From contig NZ_CP033381.1 in assembly GCF_016865255.1 (NCBI RefSeq), positions 1,302,001 to 1,366,000 on the forward strand: a stretch of DNA of 64,000 nt, read 5' to 3'. Made by a program: the position numbers and the translations under genes. Positions 47,554 through 55,739 of the stretch are shown piece after piece. The notes beneath the pieces were generated by a model. It searched no databases and was not told where the DNA came from. It saw only the letters and a list, made by a program, of their open reading frames with translations. Each line of letters opens with the position of its first letter. The first letter of the stretch is position 1. This stretch comes from Methylomonas sp. LW13 (GTDB lineage Bacteria; Pseudomonadota; Gammaproteobacteria; Methylococcales; Methylomonadaceae).

Positions 47554-48727
47554 GCCCGTGATTAGCCGCGAATCTTTTTCTGCGCGTATCTGGCGCAAAA
47601 CCCTGGCCGGCGTTGGCGTTAAATTTGGCTTGGGCTGGGTGGCGCTGTTAGTGTTCTGTACGGTGTTCGCGCCGTTTCTGGCCAACTCCATGCCCTTGCT
47701 GATGAGCAAGGACGGCGTGATTTCCGCACCGGTGCTGGAATACCTCAGCGTCGAAGACACCTGGATCTTGGCCAGCTTTTTCATTGCCCTGGTGGTTTAC
47801 CGGCTAAACATAGACGGCGGTAAACAGATTCTGTTGTTTTTATTGGGTAGTGCTGTGGCGGCTTTGCTGGTTAATAGCTTCGTCAAACCGCCGGTGCTGG
47901 TGATCTACGACGATTTCCGAAGCGCCGCTTACACGCAAGTCGATTGGAAAATCATGCCGCCGATTCCCTATGCCCCCGTCGATTATCTGCGCGACTTGGG
48001 TAGCAAGGGCCTAGAAGCCCCCTTCGCCACTGAAGGCCACACGCATTTAATGGGCACCGAAGAAAACGGTGCCGACGTGTTAAGCCGGATGATCCATGCC
48101 TGCCGCATTTCCTTGAGCATCGGCCTGATTGCCTCTGGGATTGCCTTGGCAATCGGTATTGTAGTCGGTGGCTTGATGGGCTATTTCTCCGGCGTCGTCG
48201 ATATGCTGGGTATGCGGCTGGTGGAAATCTTCGAAGACATTCCGACGCTGTTTCTGCTGCTGACCTTCGTGGCCTTCTTTGGCCGCAGTCTGTACATGAT
48301 GATGGTGATTATCGGCGTCACCGGTTGGTCCGGCTACGCGCGTTACGTGCGCCAGGAGTTCCTGAAGCTGCGCAAACAGGATTACGTGCAGGCGGCGGTA
48401 GCCAGCGGCTTGCCGCTTACCTCAATCTTATTCCGACACATGCTCCCCAACGGCGTCGCACCTTTATTGGTGGCGGTCAGCTTTGGGGTAGCCGGGGCGA
48501 TACTGTCGGAAGCGACCTTAAGCTTTTTGGGCTTGGGCGTGGTCGATGCGCCATCCTGGGGGGCGATGCTGGATCAGGCCGTCAAATCCTCGACCTTTAA
48601 CTGGTGGATGGCGGTGTTCCCCGGCGGCTCTATCTTCATGACGGTGTTTGCCTACAACTTGATCGGCGAAGCGTTTCGGGATGCCATCGATCCGCGCTTG
48701 TCGGATAAGGCCGGGGTCAAATCATGA
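47546..48727 (+). CDS. Peptide ABC permease, DppC/YejE type
   Basis: The 393-aa inner-membrane protein has an extended N-terminus with hydrophobic segments near 30-55 and 72-110, then TEENGADVLSRMIHACRISL, the EAA loop YVQAAVASGLPLTSILFRHMLPN and a C-terminal DPRLSDKAGV. The N-terminal extension recalls YejE-like permeases. It overlaps both neighbours, so the operon is translationally coupled. Confidence 0.93.
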   Translation: MTKPVISRESFSARIWRKTLAGVGVKFGLGWVALLVFCTVFAPFLANSMPLLMSKDGVISAPVLEYLSVEDTWILASFFIALVVYRLNIDGGKQILLFLLGSAVAALLVNSFVKPPVLVIYDDFRSAAYTQVDWKIMPPIPYAPVDYLRDLGSKGLEAPFATEGHTHLMGTEENGADVLSRMIHACRISLSIGLIASGIALAIGIVVGGLMGYFSGVVDMLGMRLVEIFEDIPTLFLLLTFVAFFGRSLYMMMVIIGVTGWSGYARYVRQEFLKLRKQDYVQAAVASGLPLTSILFRHMLPNGVAPLLVAVSFGVAGAILSEATLSFLGLGVVDAPSWGAMLDQAVKSSTFNWWMAVFPGGSIFMTVFAYNLIGEAFRDAIDPRLSDKAGVKS

Positions 48728-50697
48728 GCCAGCCCTTGTTGGAAGTTCGCAACCTGCGCACTTATCTAAGGTCCGGTGGCGGCGAAGTCAAAGCTGTGGA
48801 CGACATCAGTTTCAGCATCCCCAAAGGCGAAACCTTTTGCCTGGTCGGTGAATCCGGCAGCGGCAAGTCGGTCAGTGCTTTGTCGGTGATTCGCTTATTG
48901 CCGGACGGTGTGGCGTCGCACCCCAGCGGCGAGATTTTGTTGAACGGCCAGGATTTGTTAAGCCTGGATGATGTCGGTATCCGAACGGTGCGTGGTTTAA
49001 AAATCGCCATGATTTTCCAGGAGCCTATGACCTCCTTGAACCCGGTGATGAGCATCGGCGAGCAAATCACCGAGGCTCTGCAATTGCATCATCCCGATAT
49101 GGACGACGCCGAAGCCACCGAGCGGACTATCAAGGCCTTGGAGCAGGTGCAAATTCCCAACGCCGCCAGTCGCTTCCGCGACTATCCGCATCAGTTATCC
49201 GGTGGCCAGCGCCAGCGAGTGATGATCGCTATGGCGCTAGCCTGCCAGCCGCAGTTATTGATCGCTGACGAGCCGACCACCGCACTGGATGTGACCGTGC
49301 AAGCGGAGATTTTGCGCCTGATGCGCAAACTCCAGGACGACACTGGCATGAGCATGCTGTTCATCACCCACGATTTTGGTGTGGTGGCGCAGATGGCGCA
49401 TTGGGTGGGCGTGATGCAGCAGGGTAAACTGGTGGAAGTCGGCGCGTGTAAATCACTACTGCGCAACCCTAAGCATCCCTATACCCAACAATTGCTGGCC
49501 GCGGTGCCGGAGAATCTGGCCAAACCGGGCAGGGCGGCCCTAGGTGCCAATCCTTCTGTTCCCGAAACCGCCGAATCGCCAAGCGCGGAAAATCTAACTA
49601 TTTCACAGGAGCCCGTCGTAATAGCGAGAGCAGAACCCTCTCCCCTCGGGAGAGGGCAGGGTGAGGGGATGCAAATCAATGCTTCACCTTACTCGCCCCC
49701 TCTGTCGGATGAGTTGCTGAGTAAGAGCGATAAAAAACTGCTTTCCGTACTGGAGCGCGCCGGCTTAAGGCTACAGTCAACGCAAAACGTTTCGATGAAC
49801 TCCCCTCACCCTAGCCCTCTCCCGGAGGGAGAGGGGACTACCAGCTCGGCTCGGATAGATGTGGATAGTCATAAGAGTTCCGCTCAAATAGTGACGAAGC
49901 AGGGCGAGCCGCTACTGCAAATCCGTGATTTGAGAGTCTGGTTCCCCATCAAAAAAGGTTTGTTCCGGCAAACCGTCGACTATGTAAAGGCCGTGGATGA
50001 AGTATCGCTGGATATTCCGCGCGGTGAAATCGTCGCCTTGGTCGGTGAATCCGGCTGCGGCAAAACCACTTTGGGCAGGGCGGTGTTGCAACTGGAATTG
50101 CCGACGGCCGGCAGCATCCGCATCGACGGTCAGGAACTCACCGGCTTGTCCGCCCGCGAACTGCGGCCGTTGCGCCGCAAGATGCAGATTGCCTTTCAGG
50201 ACCCGCAATCTTCGCTCAACCCGCGCTTGCTGGTGGAAACCACGCTGATCGAACCGATGAAGGTGCATGGCATCGGCGCCAATCACGAACAGCGTATCGA
50301 ACTAGCTGGGCAACTGCTGGAAGACATGCAACTCAGCCGCGAATCCTTGTGGCGCTACCCGCACGAGTTCTCTGGCGGCCAGCGCCAGCGCATCGGCTTG
50401 GCGCGGGCTTTGGCGCTAAATCCGGAGTTTGTGGTGTGCGATGAAATTACCAGTGCGCTGGATGTGTCGGTACAGGCGGAAATTTTGCAATTGCTGCTGG
50501 ATATTCGTCGGCGACGGAATCTTACCTTGTTGTTTATCACGCATAATATTGGGGTGGTGGAGTATCTCAGTGATCGGACGGTGGTGATGTATAAGGGGAA
50601 GATTGTTGAAGAAGGCTTGACTGCTAAGGTTTGTGGGGCGCCGGAGCATGCTTATACTCAGAGGTTGTTGGCGGCGGTGCCGAGGTTAGTGGTATAG
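48724..50697 (+). CDS. Fused peptide ABC ATPase (two nucleotide-binding domains)
   Basis: One 657-aa polypeptide carries both ATPases of the importer, as in YejF-type proteins. Domain 1 (about 1-265) has Walker [10 protein letters not shown], signature [13 protein letters not shown] and Walker [13 protein letters not shown]. Domain 2 (about 400-657) has [26 protein letters not shown] and [12 protein letters not shown]. The linker (about 265-400) is long and contains a translated inverted repeat pair ([11 protein letters not shown] and [12 protein letters not shown]). All catalytic motifs are intact, so the enlarged linker is probably tolerated. Confidence 0.93.
   Translation: MSQPLLEVRNLRTYLRSGGGEVKAVDDISFSIPKGETFCLVGESGSGKSVSALSVIRLLPDGVASHPSGEILLNGQDLLSLDDVGIRTVRGLKIAMIFQEPMTSLNPVMSIGEQITEALQLHHPDMDDAEATERTIKALEQVQIPNAASRFRDYPHQLSGGQRQRVMIAMALACQPQLLIADEPTTALDVTVQAEILRLMRKLQDDTGMSMLFITHDFGVVAQMAHWVGVMQQGKLVEVGACKSLLRNPKHPYTQQLLAAVPENLAKPGRAALGANPSVPETAESPSAENLTISQEPVVIARAEPSPLGRGQGEGMQINASPYSPPLSDELLSKSDKKLLSVLERAGLRLQSTQNVSMNSPHPSPLPEGEGTTSSARIDVDSHKSSAQIVTKQGEPLLQIRDLRVWFPIKKGLFRQTVDYVKAVDEVSLDIPRGEIVALVGESGCGKTTLGRAVLQLELPTAGSIRIDGQELTGLSARELRPLRRKMQIAFQDPQSSLNPRLLVETTLIEPMKVHGIGANHEQRIELAGQLLEDMQLSRESLWRYPHEFSGGQRQRIGLARALALNPEFVVCDEITSALDVSVQAEILQLLLDIRRRRNLTLLFITHNIGVVEYLSDRTVVMYKGKIVEEGLTAKVCGAPEHAYTQRLLAAVPRLVV
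49636..49837. repeat. Inverted palindromic repeat pair inside a coding sequence
   Basis: The left unit (49636-49669, beginning CCCTCTCCCCTCGGGAGAGG) and the right unit (49801-49837, beginning TCCCCTCACCCTAGCCCTCT) are near-identical in opposite orientation, 131 nt apart. Each is internally palindromic, and the two can pair into a long stem. The whole lies in the linker of the fused ABC ATPase without disrupting the frame. The sequence type is a dispersed repeat found in many proteobacterial genomes. Confidence 0.85.
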
Positions 50698-50752
50698 GGG
50701 GAGCTGGCATGATATACGGAAACTTTTTAATCACTTGTTAGGCCTCACAGCA

Positions 50753-51271
50753 ATGCTTTTCGGTCACTCGTCGGGCCTTGCAATCGAAGCAGTGCCAGGC
50801 CCAGAGGCTGGGCTTCCGCGCTTCGTGGGCAGCAGCTTGGCAGGAAGGATGCAGGTCCATCTAGCCGGTCGCATCGTCGGCGACTTCAACGAGCCATGCT
50901 GCGTCTTCAGGCCTCTAGCGGATCACTTGACCACAATCTGTGCTTGTTCGGCGGGCTTGTGGCACGAGAGTCTGGACGGACTCAGGCCTTACGAGATGTT
51001 TGAATCTCTCGACCGGGCCTGCTTTCAGGGTCAAAAGGAACCCTACCCAGCTGTCTTCAATCTGATGGGCTTCCTGACGAACGTCTCGGAGTGCTTCAAC
51101 AACGCAAAGGGGTTTGTCGTGGCACCAAAACCCGGTGTCCTATTGACGCTCGTGCAACTACAAGATGACGTGTTCTTCTCATGCGAGATTACTGTCGCTG
51201 AGTGGTGCGCTGCTTCAGCATCCTTCGCAGCATGGCTACTCGACGAAGAGCGCGCGCATGCCGCGGGTTGA
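50753..51271 (+). CDS. Orphan protein, possibly immunity-like
   Basis: The 172-aa frame from ATG 50753 (MLFGHSSGLAIEAVPGPEAG) encodes a soluble protein with HLAGRIVGDFNEPCCVFRPL and a Cys/Trp-rich middle; upstream TTG 50735 is a weaker start. The N-terminal pattern loosely recalls immunity proteins of the Imm42 type, but I cannot confirm this. Codon choice differs from the neighbouring transporter genes. It lies between the transporter operon and an IS110 element, as acquired cargo often does. No toxin partner is visible. Confidence 0.45.
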   Translation: MLFGHSSGLAIEAVPGPEAGLPRFVGSSLAGRMQVHLAGRIVGDFNEPCCVFRPLADHLTTICACSAGLWHESLDGLRPYEMFESLDRACFQGQKEPYPAVFNLMGFLTNVSECFNNAKGFVVAPKPGVLLTLVQLQDDVFFSCEITVAEWCAASASFAAWLLDEERAHAAG

Positions 51272-51285
51272 GGCCTAGCCAGCGT

Positions 51286-51410
51286 AGGTACGATTAGCGA
51301 TAGCGTAATCGTACGCATGTTTTGGAATATGCCATGGCTTATTTTGATGTCGGGTCTCGGCCCGACAGCCGAGATACTTTCTTTTGCTTGGCCAAAAGCC
51401 AAGTAGATAC
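51286..51410. repeat. Two dispersed repeats left of the IS110 element
   Basis: GTACGATTA (from 51288) and TAATCGTAC form an inverted repeat. It is followed at 51341-51410 by a unit with the palindrome GTCGGGTCTCGGCCCGAC and ACTTTCTTTTGCTTGGCCAA. A closely similar unit in the same orientation lies at 52803-52870, so these direct repeats flank the insertion sequence. Confidence 0.7.
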
Positions 51411-51441
51411 TCTGTTCAAAAGCAACAAATTTCATCATCTT

Positions 51442-52479
51442 TTACTCGGCGATGATGGATTCAGGGATGGCATAAAACCGCGTGTTATCGAACGGCTGAT
51501 CGTGCTTCAACATGCCATGGATCGCATGCAGTAATTTACGCATGACGGCGCAGACGGCTTGCAAAGGTTTCTTGCCGTTGTCGATCAAATGCTGGAAATA
51601 CGCTCGCACATGCGGATCGTGCTGTTTGGCACTCAAGGCCGGCATATACAACGCCGAACGAATATGCCGGTTACCGGCCTTGGATAACCGCATTTTCTTG
51701 TGTACGCTTTTGCCCGACTCAAAGGCCTTGGGATCGAGTCCGGCAAACTTGACCCATTCGCGATGCGACAGGTTGGGCGGCAATAGCAGTAGTTCGCCCA
51801 TCAAGGCAATGGCGCTGGTTTGGGCAATGCCTTTGATGCCGGTCAACAGGTCGAATATTCGTTGCAGTTCCGGATGCTGGTCGATCAACGCCAGCGCCTC
51901 GCCAGCCAACGTATCGATGCGTTTTTCCAGCTGACTAATCGCCAATTTGGCATCGCGTAGTAGGGCCTTCGGCGTTTCCTCGGTCGCACTCAGCGCATGT
52001 AGATGATTTTTCGCGGCGGCCTTCTGACCGGTTAGCGCGTCGATACGGCGAGCATAGCCGCGCAAAGCCAGCGCTTGATTCGAAGGACGAGTCCAGGCGA
52101 CGAAATCCATGCGCTCGACATATTCGGCCAAGGTGTTGGCATCGACGGCGTCGGTTTTACTGTTTTTCATCAATACCTTAGCGAAGTGATGCGAAGCCTT
52201 GGGATTGACCACCATCACAGGTACACCGACGTCGTGTAGCGCAATAGCAAGATCGAAATGGTAAATACCGGTGGCTTCCAGACAGACCTTGATGCCGGGT
52301 AATTTGATCAACTTATTCACCAGACGCGCACGGTCGCTACGAGTATTAGCATATTTTTGCGGATCGAACGGCTTGCCGTTCTTGCGGATCACCAGCACCA
52401 ATTCATCGGCGCCCACATCCACGCCGGCAAACAGGCGAGGGATAGATTCAGCGGTGGTGTTGAGCGGGTGGTTCGTCAT
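51442..52479 (-). CDS. IS110-family transposase (DEDD recombinase)
   Basis: The 345-aa recombinase has an N-terminal RuvC-like DEDD domain: Asp in FAGVDVGADELVLVI, Glu in KVCLEATGIYHF, and two Asp in KNSKTDAVDANTLAEY. The C-terminal Tnp20 domain has LLTGIKGIAQTSAIALMGEL and the Ser-containing RLSKAGNRHIRSALYMPAL. Full length with no frameshift, so the element may be active. Its enzymes act with a structured bridge RNA made from the non-coding end of the element (family knowledge). Confidence 0.95.
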   Translation of the reverse strand: MTNHPLNTTAESIPRLFAGVDVGADELVLVIRKNGKPFDPQKYANTRSDRARLVNKLIKLPGIKVCLEATGIYHFDLAIALHDVGVPVMVVNPKASHHFAKVLMKNSKTDAVDANTLAEYVERMDFVAWTRPSNQALALRGYARRIDALTGQKAAAKNHLHALSATEETPKALLRDAKLAISQLEKRIDTLAGEALALIDQHPELQRIFDLLTGIKGIAQTSAIALMGELLLLPPNLSHREWVKFAGLDPKAFESGKSVHKKMRLSKAGNRHIRSALYMPALSAKQHDPHVRAYFQHLIDNGKKPLQAVCAVMRKLLHAIHGMLKHDQPFDNTRFYAIPESIIAE

Positions 52480-52499
52480 AATCGTTTTTGAATACAGTT

Positions 52500-52680
52500 A
52501 AAGGGAAGTACACTATTCACCGGTTCCCGACCCTGCACATGCACCTACCTTCCTTGTGTATGCAGGCTCTAAGCCTCGGATACTCCACGGTATGGGTGAA
52601 TAGGGCGGGGGCCAATCTACACGACAGGCTCTGGTAAACCACCAGTCCTCAGGGTGGGACGGCCTCCCAATGAACAATCA
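52500..52680 (-). ncRNA. Candidate IS110 bridge RNA region
   Basis: Upstream of the transposase start lies a region with nested complementary arms: CTATTCACC (52513-52521) with GGTGAATAG (52595-52603), inside it CCTGCA (52532-52537) with TGCAGG (52561-52566), and a separate hairpin CTGGT/ACCAG (52631-52645). This layout, a hairpin series with internal loops 5' of the recombinase, is what bridge RNAs of the IS110 group look like. Guide loops were not assigned. Confidence 0.55.
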
Positions 52681-52725
52681 CAGCTTAATCGGTTTTTCTG
52701 GGCTATCGGTTGTTAAAATTCATCA

Positions 52726-53301
52726 TACAAGGGTGGGCACGGTTTTTTGTGCCCACGCGGTAATTAGGCTTTCGCCTTTTGTGTCGCTAACGCGACGGCT
52801 TGTTTTAATGTCGGTTCGCGGACCGACAACCGCGATACTTTCTTTTGTTTGGCCAAAAGAAAGTATCCAAAGAAAAGGCCACCCGGATGCCGCTTATTCC
52901 CTGCGCTCCGTAGCTTTTGAACGGGGTTGCCGAAAGGGCCTTCCTGCCCCTTCGGCAACGCGCCGCATCCCTGCATCGCCCCTAACGTGCTGCTCCGTTC
53001 AAAAGCTCCGGTGCTCGGCGCGGCATGCGGGAAGAAAACCATCCCGATTTCACGGTAAGGTCGTAAGGCGCAATTCGTAGGGCGTCAATAGGCGTAGCCG
53101 TATTGCGCCGTATGTTGGCTTTAAATCATTCGGCGCATTACGCTATCGCTAATGCGCCCTACAAAACTTCGGGTCCTACGCATGCAAGTCGGCTATCTTG
53201 CCGATTTGCTCGTTCAAAAGCTCCGATGCTCGGCACGGCATACGCGAAGAAAACCACCCCGATAAAACCATATGCAGGAATAATCGTAAGCGTTTCCGGC
53301 T
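52726..53301. repeat. Repeat-rich gene-free stretch
   Basis: No convincing gene. It holds a GGGTGGGCACGG/GTGCCCAC hairpin, a unit with GTCGGTTCGCGGACCGAC and TTTGGCCAAAAGAAAGTA (52803-52870), a GTTGCCGAAAGGGCC/CCCCTTCGGCAAC palindrome near 52925-52965, and a 52-nt direct repeat (52997-53048 and 53212-53263, differing at few positions). A unit with CATTCGGCGCATTACGC lies at 53115-53180, and a second diverged copy is at 53638-53704. Confidence 0.65.
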
Positions 53302-53565
53302 TTAGTCTGCGACTCGGCATTGCTCCGGTTTCCCGTCTTTGAAGGACGGCGAGATACTGATCGGTTCGGTCAAACCTTTCATCAGCAGCAGGTAAGCTTG
53401 CTGGTCGATACACACCTTATTGAGTTTCCAGGTTCGGACCTGGCCTTGAAGATCGATGTGTTCGATACTGATCTGCTCCAGCGGCAGGGAGCGGGCTTCT
53501 GGAGGCTTGGCGTAGCTAAGTTGGGTGATGGTGGCCAGTAGTGTACTAAAAATTAATTTTCTCAT
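53302..53565 (-). CDS. Small exported protein of unknown function
   Basis: The 87-aa product starts with a good signal peptide (MRKLIFSTLLATITQLSYA) and has a short periplasmic part with LPLEQISIEHIDLQGQVRTW and two Cys residues (NKVCIDQQAYLLL, EQCRVAD) that could form a disulfide. GGAG lies 7 nt before the ATG. It is the only credible gene in a repeat-rich strip. Confidence 0.65.
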   Translation of the reverse strand: MRKLIFSTLLATITQLSYAKPPEARSLPLEQISIEHIDLQGQVRTWKLNKVCIDQQAYLLLMKGLTEPISISPSFKDGKPEQCRVAD

Positions 53566-54253
53566 GGGTGGACTCCGGGGTAAGTTTCAGAACAAGGCCG
53601 TAAGGGGTTAATAGACGTATCCGTCATGGGCTGTCTGTTGGTGTTAAATCATTCGGCGCATGGCGCTATGCTGCTGCGCCCTATAAAAACTTCGGGTAGG
53701 ACGGACACGATTTTTGTACCTGCGCGGTTTGATTGTTCGAGCGCCAGGTGTCCGGCTTTGGTCGCTTGGTGGTTTGAATTCGTCGGCGGGAAACCCCGCT
53801 TGGTTATACTGGGATTTCTTCTAAATGCGTCGAGTCTTTTTCTCCACGCTTCGCCAAAATAACTCGAGCTATCTCGCCGCGAGCTCGTTAATTGGCGTAA
53901 TTTTGTGCAATCGCTGAGTGCCGAGCGAGAACGCCCCACAAATTTGTCGAATGCTGCGCTTCGTGAACACAGCTATCGGTATGGTCATGCCAATTGAGCC
54001 ATCCTGGTGCAAAACAGCCGGATTTTGGTTGTATCTGGTGCAATTCTGCCGGCGTTTTATCGGCTGCAAATCGCATAAGTCCATAAAAATCAAGGGGTCG
54101 GCTATTTGGCATCAACCTTGCTCCACTTAGATTGTGTTGTTACTCCTACCTGTTCTCATGTGTGGACGTGGCGCTCTGTTTGGTCGAAGTTCTTCGGACA
54201 GGCAGGGCGCATTTTTTTGTCCGCGCCAAATCAATTCCGGCCCGTCCACCCGC
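53566..54253. other. Gene-free region with diverged repeats
   Basis: No supported gene. It contains the second copy of the CATTCGGCGCA-type repeat (53638-53704) and low-complexity palindromic pieces such as GGCGCTCTGTTTGGTCGAAG near 54170. Short frames on both strands lack ribosome sites and recognisable domains. The region separates the accessory strip from the efflux operon's last gene. Confidence 0.5.
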
Positions 54254-55651
54254 TTAAAACTTACATTTCAAATGATATTTCTGCACGCGGTAGCGTAGGG
54301 TTTCCCGGGTGGTGCCGAGCATGCGCGCCGCGCCGGTGACGTTGGCGTCGTTGCGATTCAGGGCTTCCTGAATGATGAATTTTTCCATTTCGTGCAGACT
54401 GATGCTGCCGTCCAGCGGAATGAACACGCCTTCCTGATTGACTTTGGCGTTGTGTGTGGCCGTCGTCGCTTGCGGGGCTTGTAGCTGCAACCATTCCACC
54501 GGCAAATTATGATCGTTGGACAACAACACGCAGCGCTCCAGCACATTGTGCAGCTCGCGGATATTGCCGGGCCAATCGTAGCTTTTCAGCATCTGCCAGG
54601 CTTGCTCCGGAATGTGGCTGACCGACTTGGCCGATTTGCGATTGCATTCGGCGATGAATTGCGGCACCAATTGATCCAGGTCCTGCTTATGTTCGCGGAG
54701 GGCCGGCATGCGGATGTTGATGACGTTTAAGCGATGATACAAATCGCGGCGGAACAAGCCTTCGGCCACTTTTTCCACCAGGTCCAGGTTGGTGGCGGCG
54801 ATGATTTGTACGTCGATGCTGATCTCCGCTTCGCCGCCAACCCGGCGGATGCGTAGATCTTCCACGGCTTTTAACAGCTTGCTTTGCAAATCCAGATCCA
54901 TTTCGCCGATTTCATCCAGAAATAGCGTGCCGGTGTGCGCCTGTTCGAACAAGCCGCGATGGCGCTTTTTGGCGCCGGTAAAAGCGCCGGCTTCGTAGCC
55001 GAATAATTCGGCTTCCAGCAGTTCCCGCGGCAGGGCGGCGCAGTTGATTTCCACCAAGGGCGCGGCGGCGCGGCTGCCGGAATAGTGCAGAATTCGGGCG
55101 ATCATGCCTTTGCCGGTGCCGGTTTCGCCGCTGACGATCAGGCTGGAGAACGGGACGTTGGCGATTTGTTTCAGCATGGCCCGCAGCTGGTTCATGGCCG
55201 GGCTGGAGCCGATCAAGCTGTCGATGCTGTATTGATGGTTCTGCGACGCGGTTTGCTGCTCCAGGCGGCGTTGGGCGCGGGCGCTGCGGGCGGCGCCTTC
55301 CACTAACAGATTCAAGCGGTCCAGCGAGCAGGGTTTTTCGATAAAGTCGTAAGCGCCCAGGCGCACCGCGCGCACCGAATCGGCGACGCTGCCGTAGCCG
55401 GTCAGAAACACCCATTCGCTGCTGCCGATTTCCGGTTTGAGTTTCTCCAGCAAATCCAGGGCGTTGCCGTCCGGCAGGTTCATGTCCGATAACACCACCA
55501 GCGGGTCCAGCGCTTGTCCGCTGAGAAACTGTTCGGCTTGTTGCAGGGAATGGGCAATACTGACTTCCCAGCCACCCTTGCTAAAGTAACGCGCCAATTC
55601 GGAGGCTAACAGGGCTTCATCTTCAATAATTAACAGGGTATTGGTCATCAT
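54254..55651 (-). CDS. Sigma-54-dependent response regulator
   Basis: NtrC-type activator of 465 aa. Receiver with phospho-acceptor Asp in LVVLSDMNLPDGNAL; AAA+ domain with Walker A GETGTGKGM, the sigma-54 contact loop EAGAFTGAKKRH and Walker B GTLFLDEIGEMD; C-terminal Fis-type HTH VTGAARMLGTTRETLRYRVQKY. All motifs for open-complex formation are intact, unlike the NtrX-like protein elsewhere in the window. Last gene of the efflux operon, 88 nt after its kinase. Confidence 0.92.
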   Translation of the reverse strand: MMTNTLLIIEDEALLASELARYFSKGGWEVSIAHSLQQAEQFLSGQALDPLVVLSDMNLPDGNALDLLEKLKPEIGSSEWVFLTGYGSVADSVRAVRLGAYDFIEKPCSLDRLNLLVEGAARSARAQRRLEQQTASQNHQYSIDSLIGSSPAMNQLRAMLKQIANVPFSSLIVSGETGTGKGMIARILHYSGSRAAAPLVEINCAALPRELLEAELFGYEAGAFTGAKKRHRGLFEQAHTGTLFLDEIGEMDLDLQSKLLKAVEDLRIRRVGGEAEISIDVQIIAATNLDLVEKVAEGLFRRDLYHRLNVINIRMPALREHKQDLDQLVPQFIAECNRKSAKSVSHIPEQAWQMLKSYDWPGNIRELHNVLERCVLLSNDHNLPVEWLQLQAPQATTATHNAKVNQEGVFIPLDGSISLHEMEKFIIQEALNRNDANVTGAARMLGTTRETLRYRVQKYHLKCKF

Positions 55652-55739
55652 GGTTATGGCTGGTTTGCGAGTTACGGCATTGTATGCGATTGACGGGTAT
55701 TCGCCGGCGCATTGCTGGAATTTGTGCGGGTGTGTCGTT

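Larger units (their letters stand above)
51430..52725 (-). mobile_element. IS110-family insertion sequence
   Basis: It consists of one transposase gene and about 240 nt of structured non-coding DNA on its 5' side, as in the IS110 group (IS1111-group elements carry it on the 3' side). There are no terminal inverted repeats, as expected for the family. The ends are not certain: TTCATCAT occurs at 51430-51437 and again near 52718-52725, and could mark the element edges or be coincidental. Confidence 0.7.

Noticed and set aside
50735..50752. TTG start for the orphan ORF
   Set aside because: ATG 50753 is in the same frame and more plausible; no ribosome site supports the TTG.
52997..53263. Two copies of a 52-nt sequence considered as a CRISPR array
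   Set aside because: There are just two copies with a 163-nt gap, no regular spacers and no cas genes.
53649..53939. A 96-codon frame on the minus strand in the repeat field
   Set aside because: Ser/Arg-rich, no ribosome site, spans a repeat copy; looks like chance.
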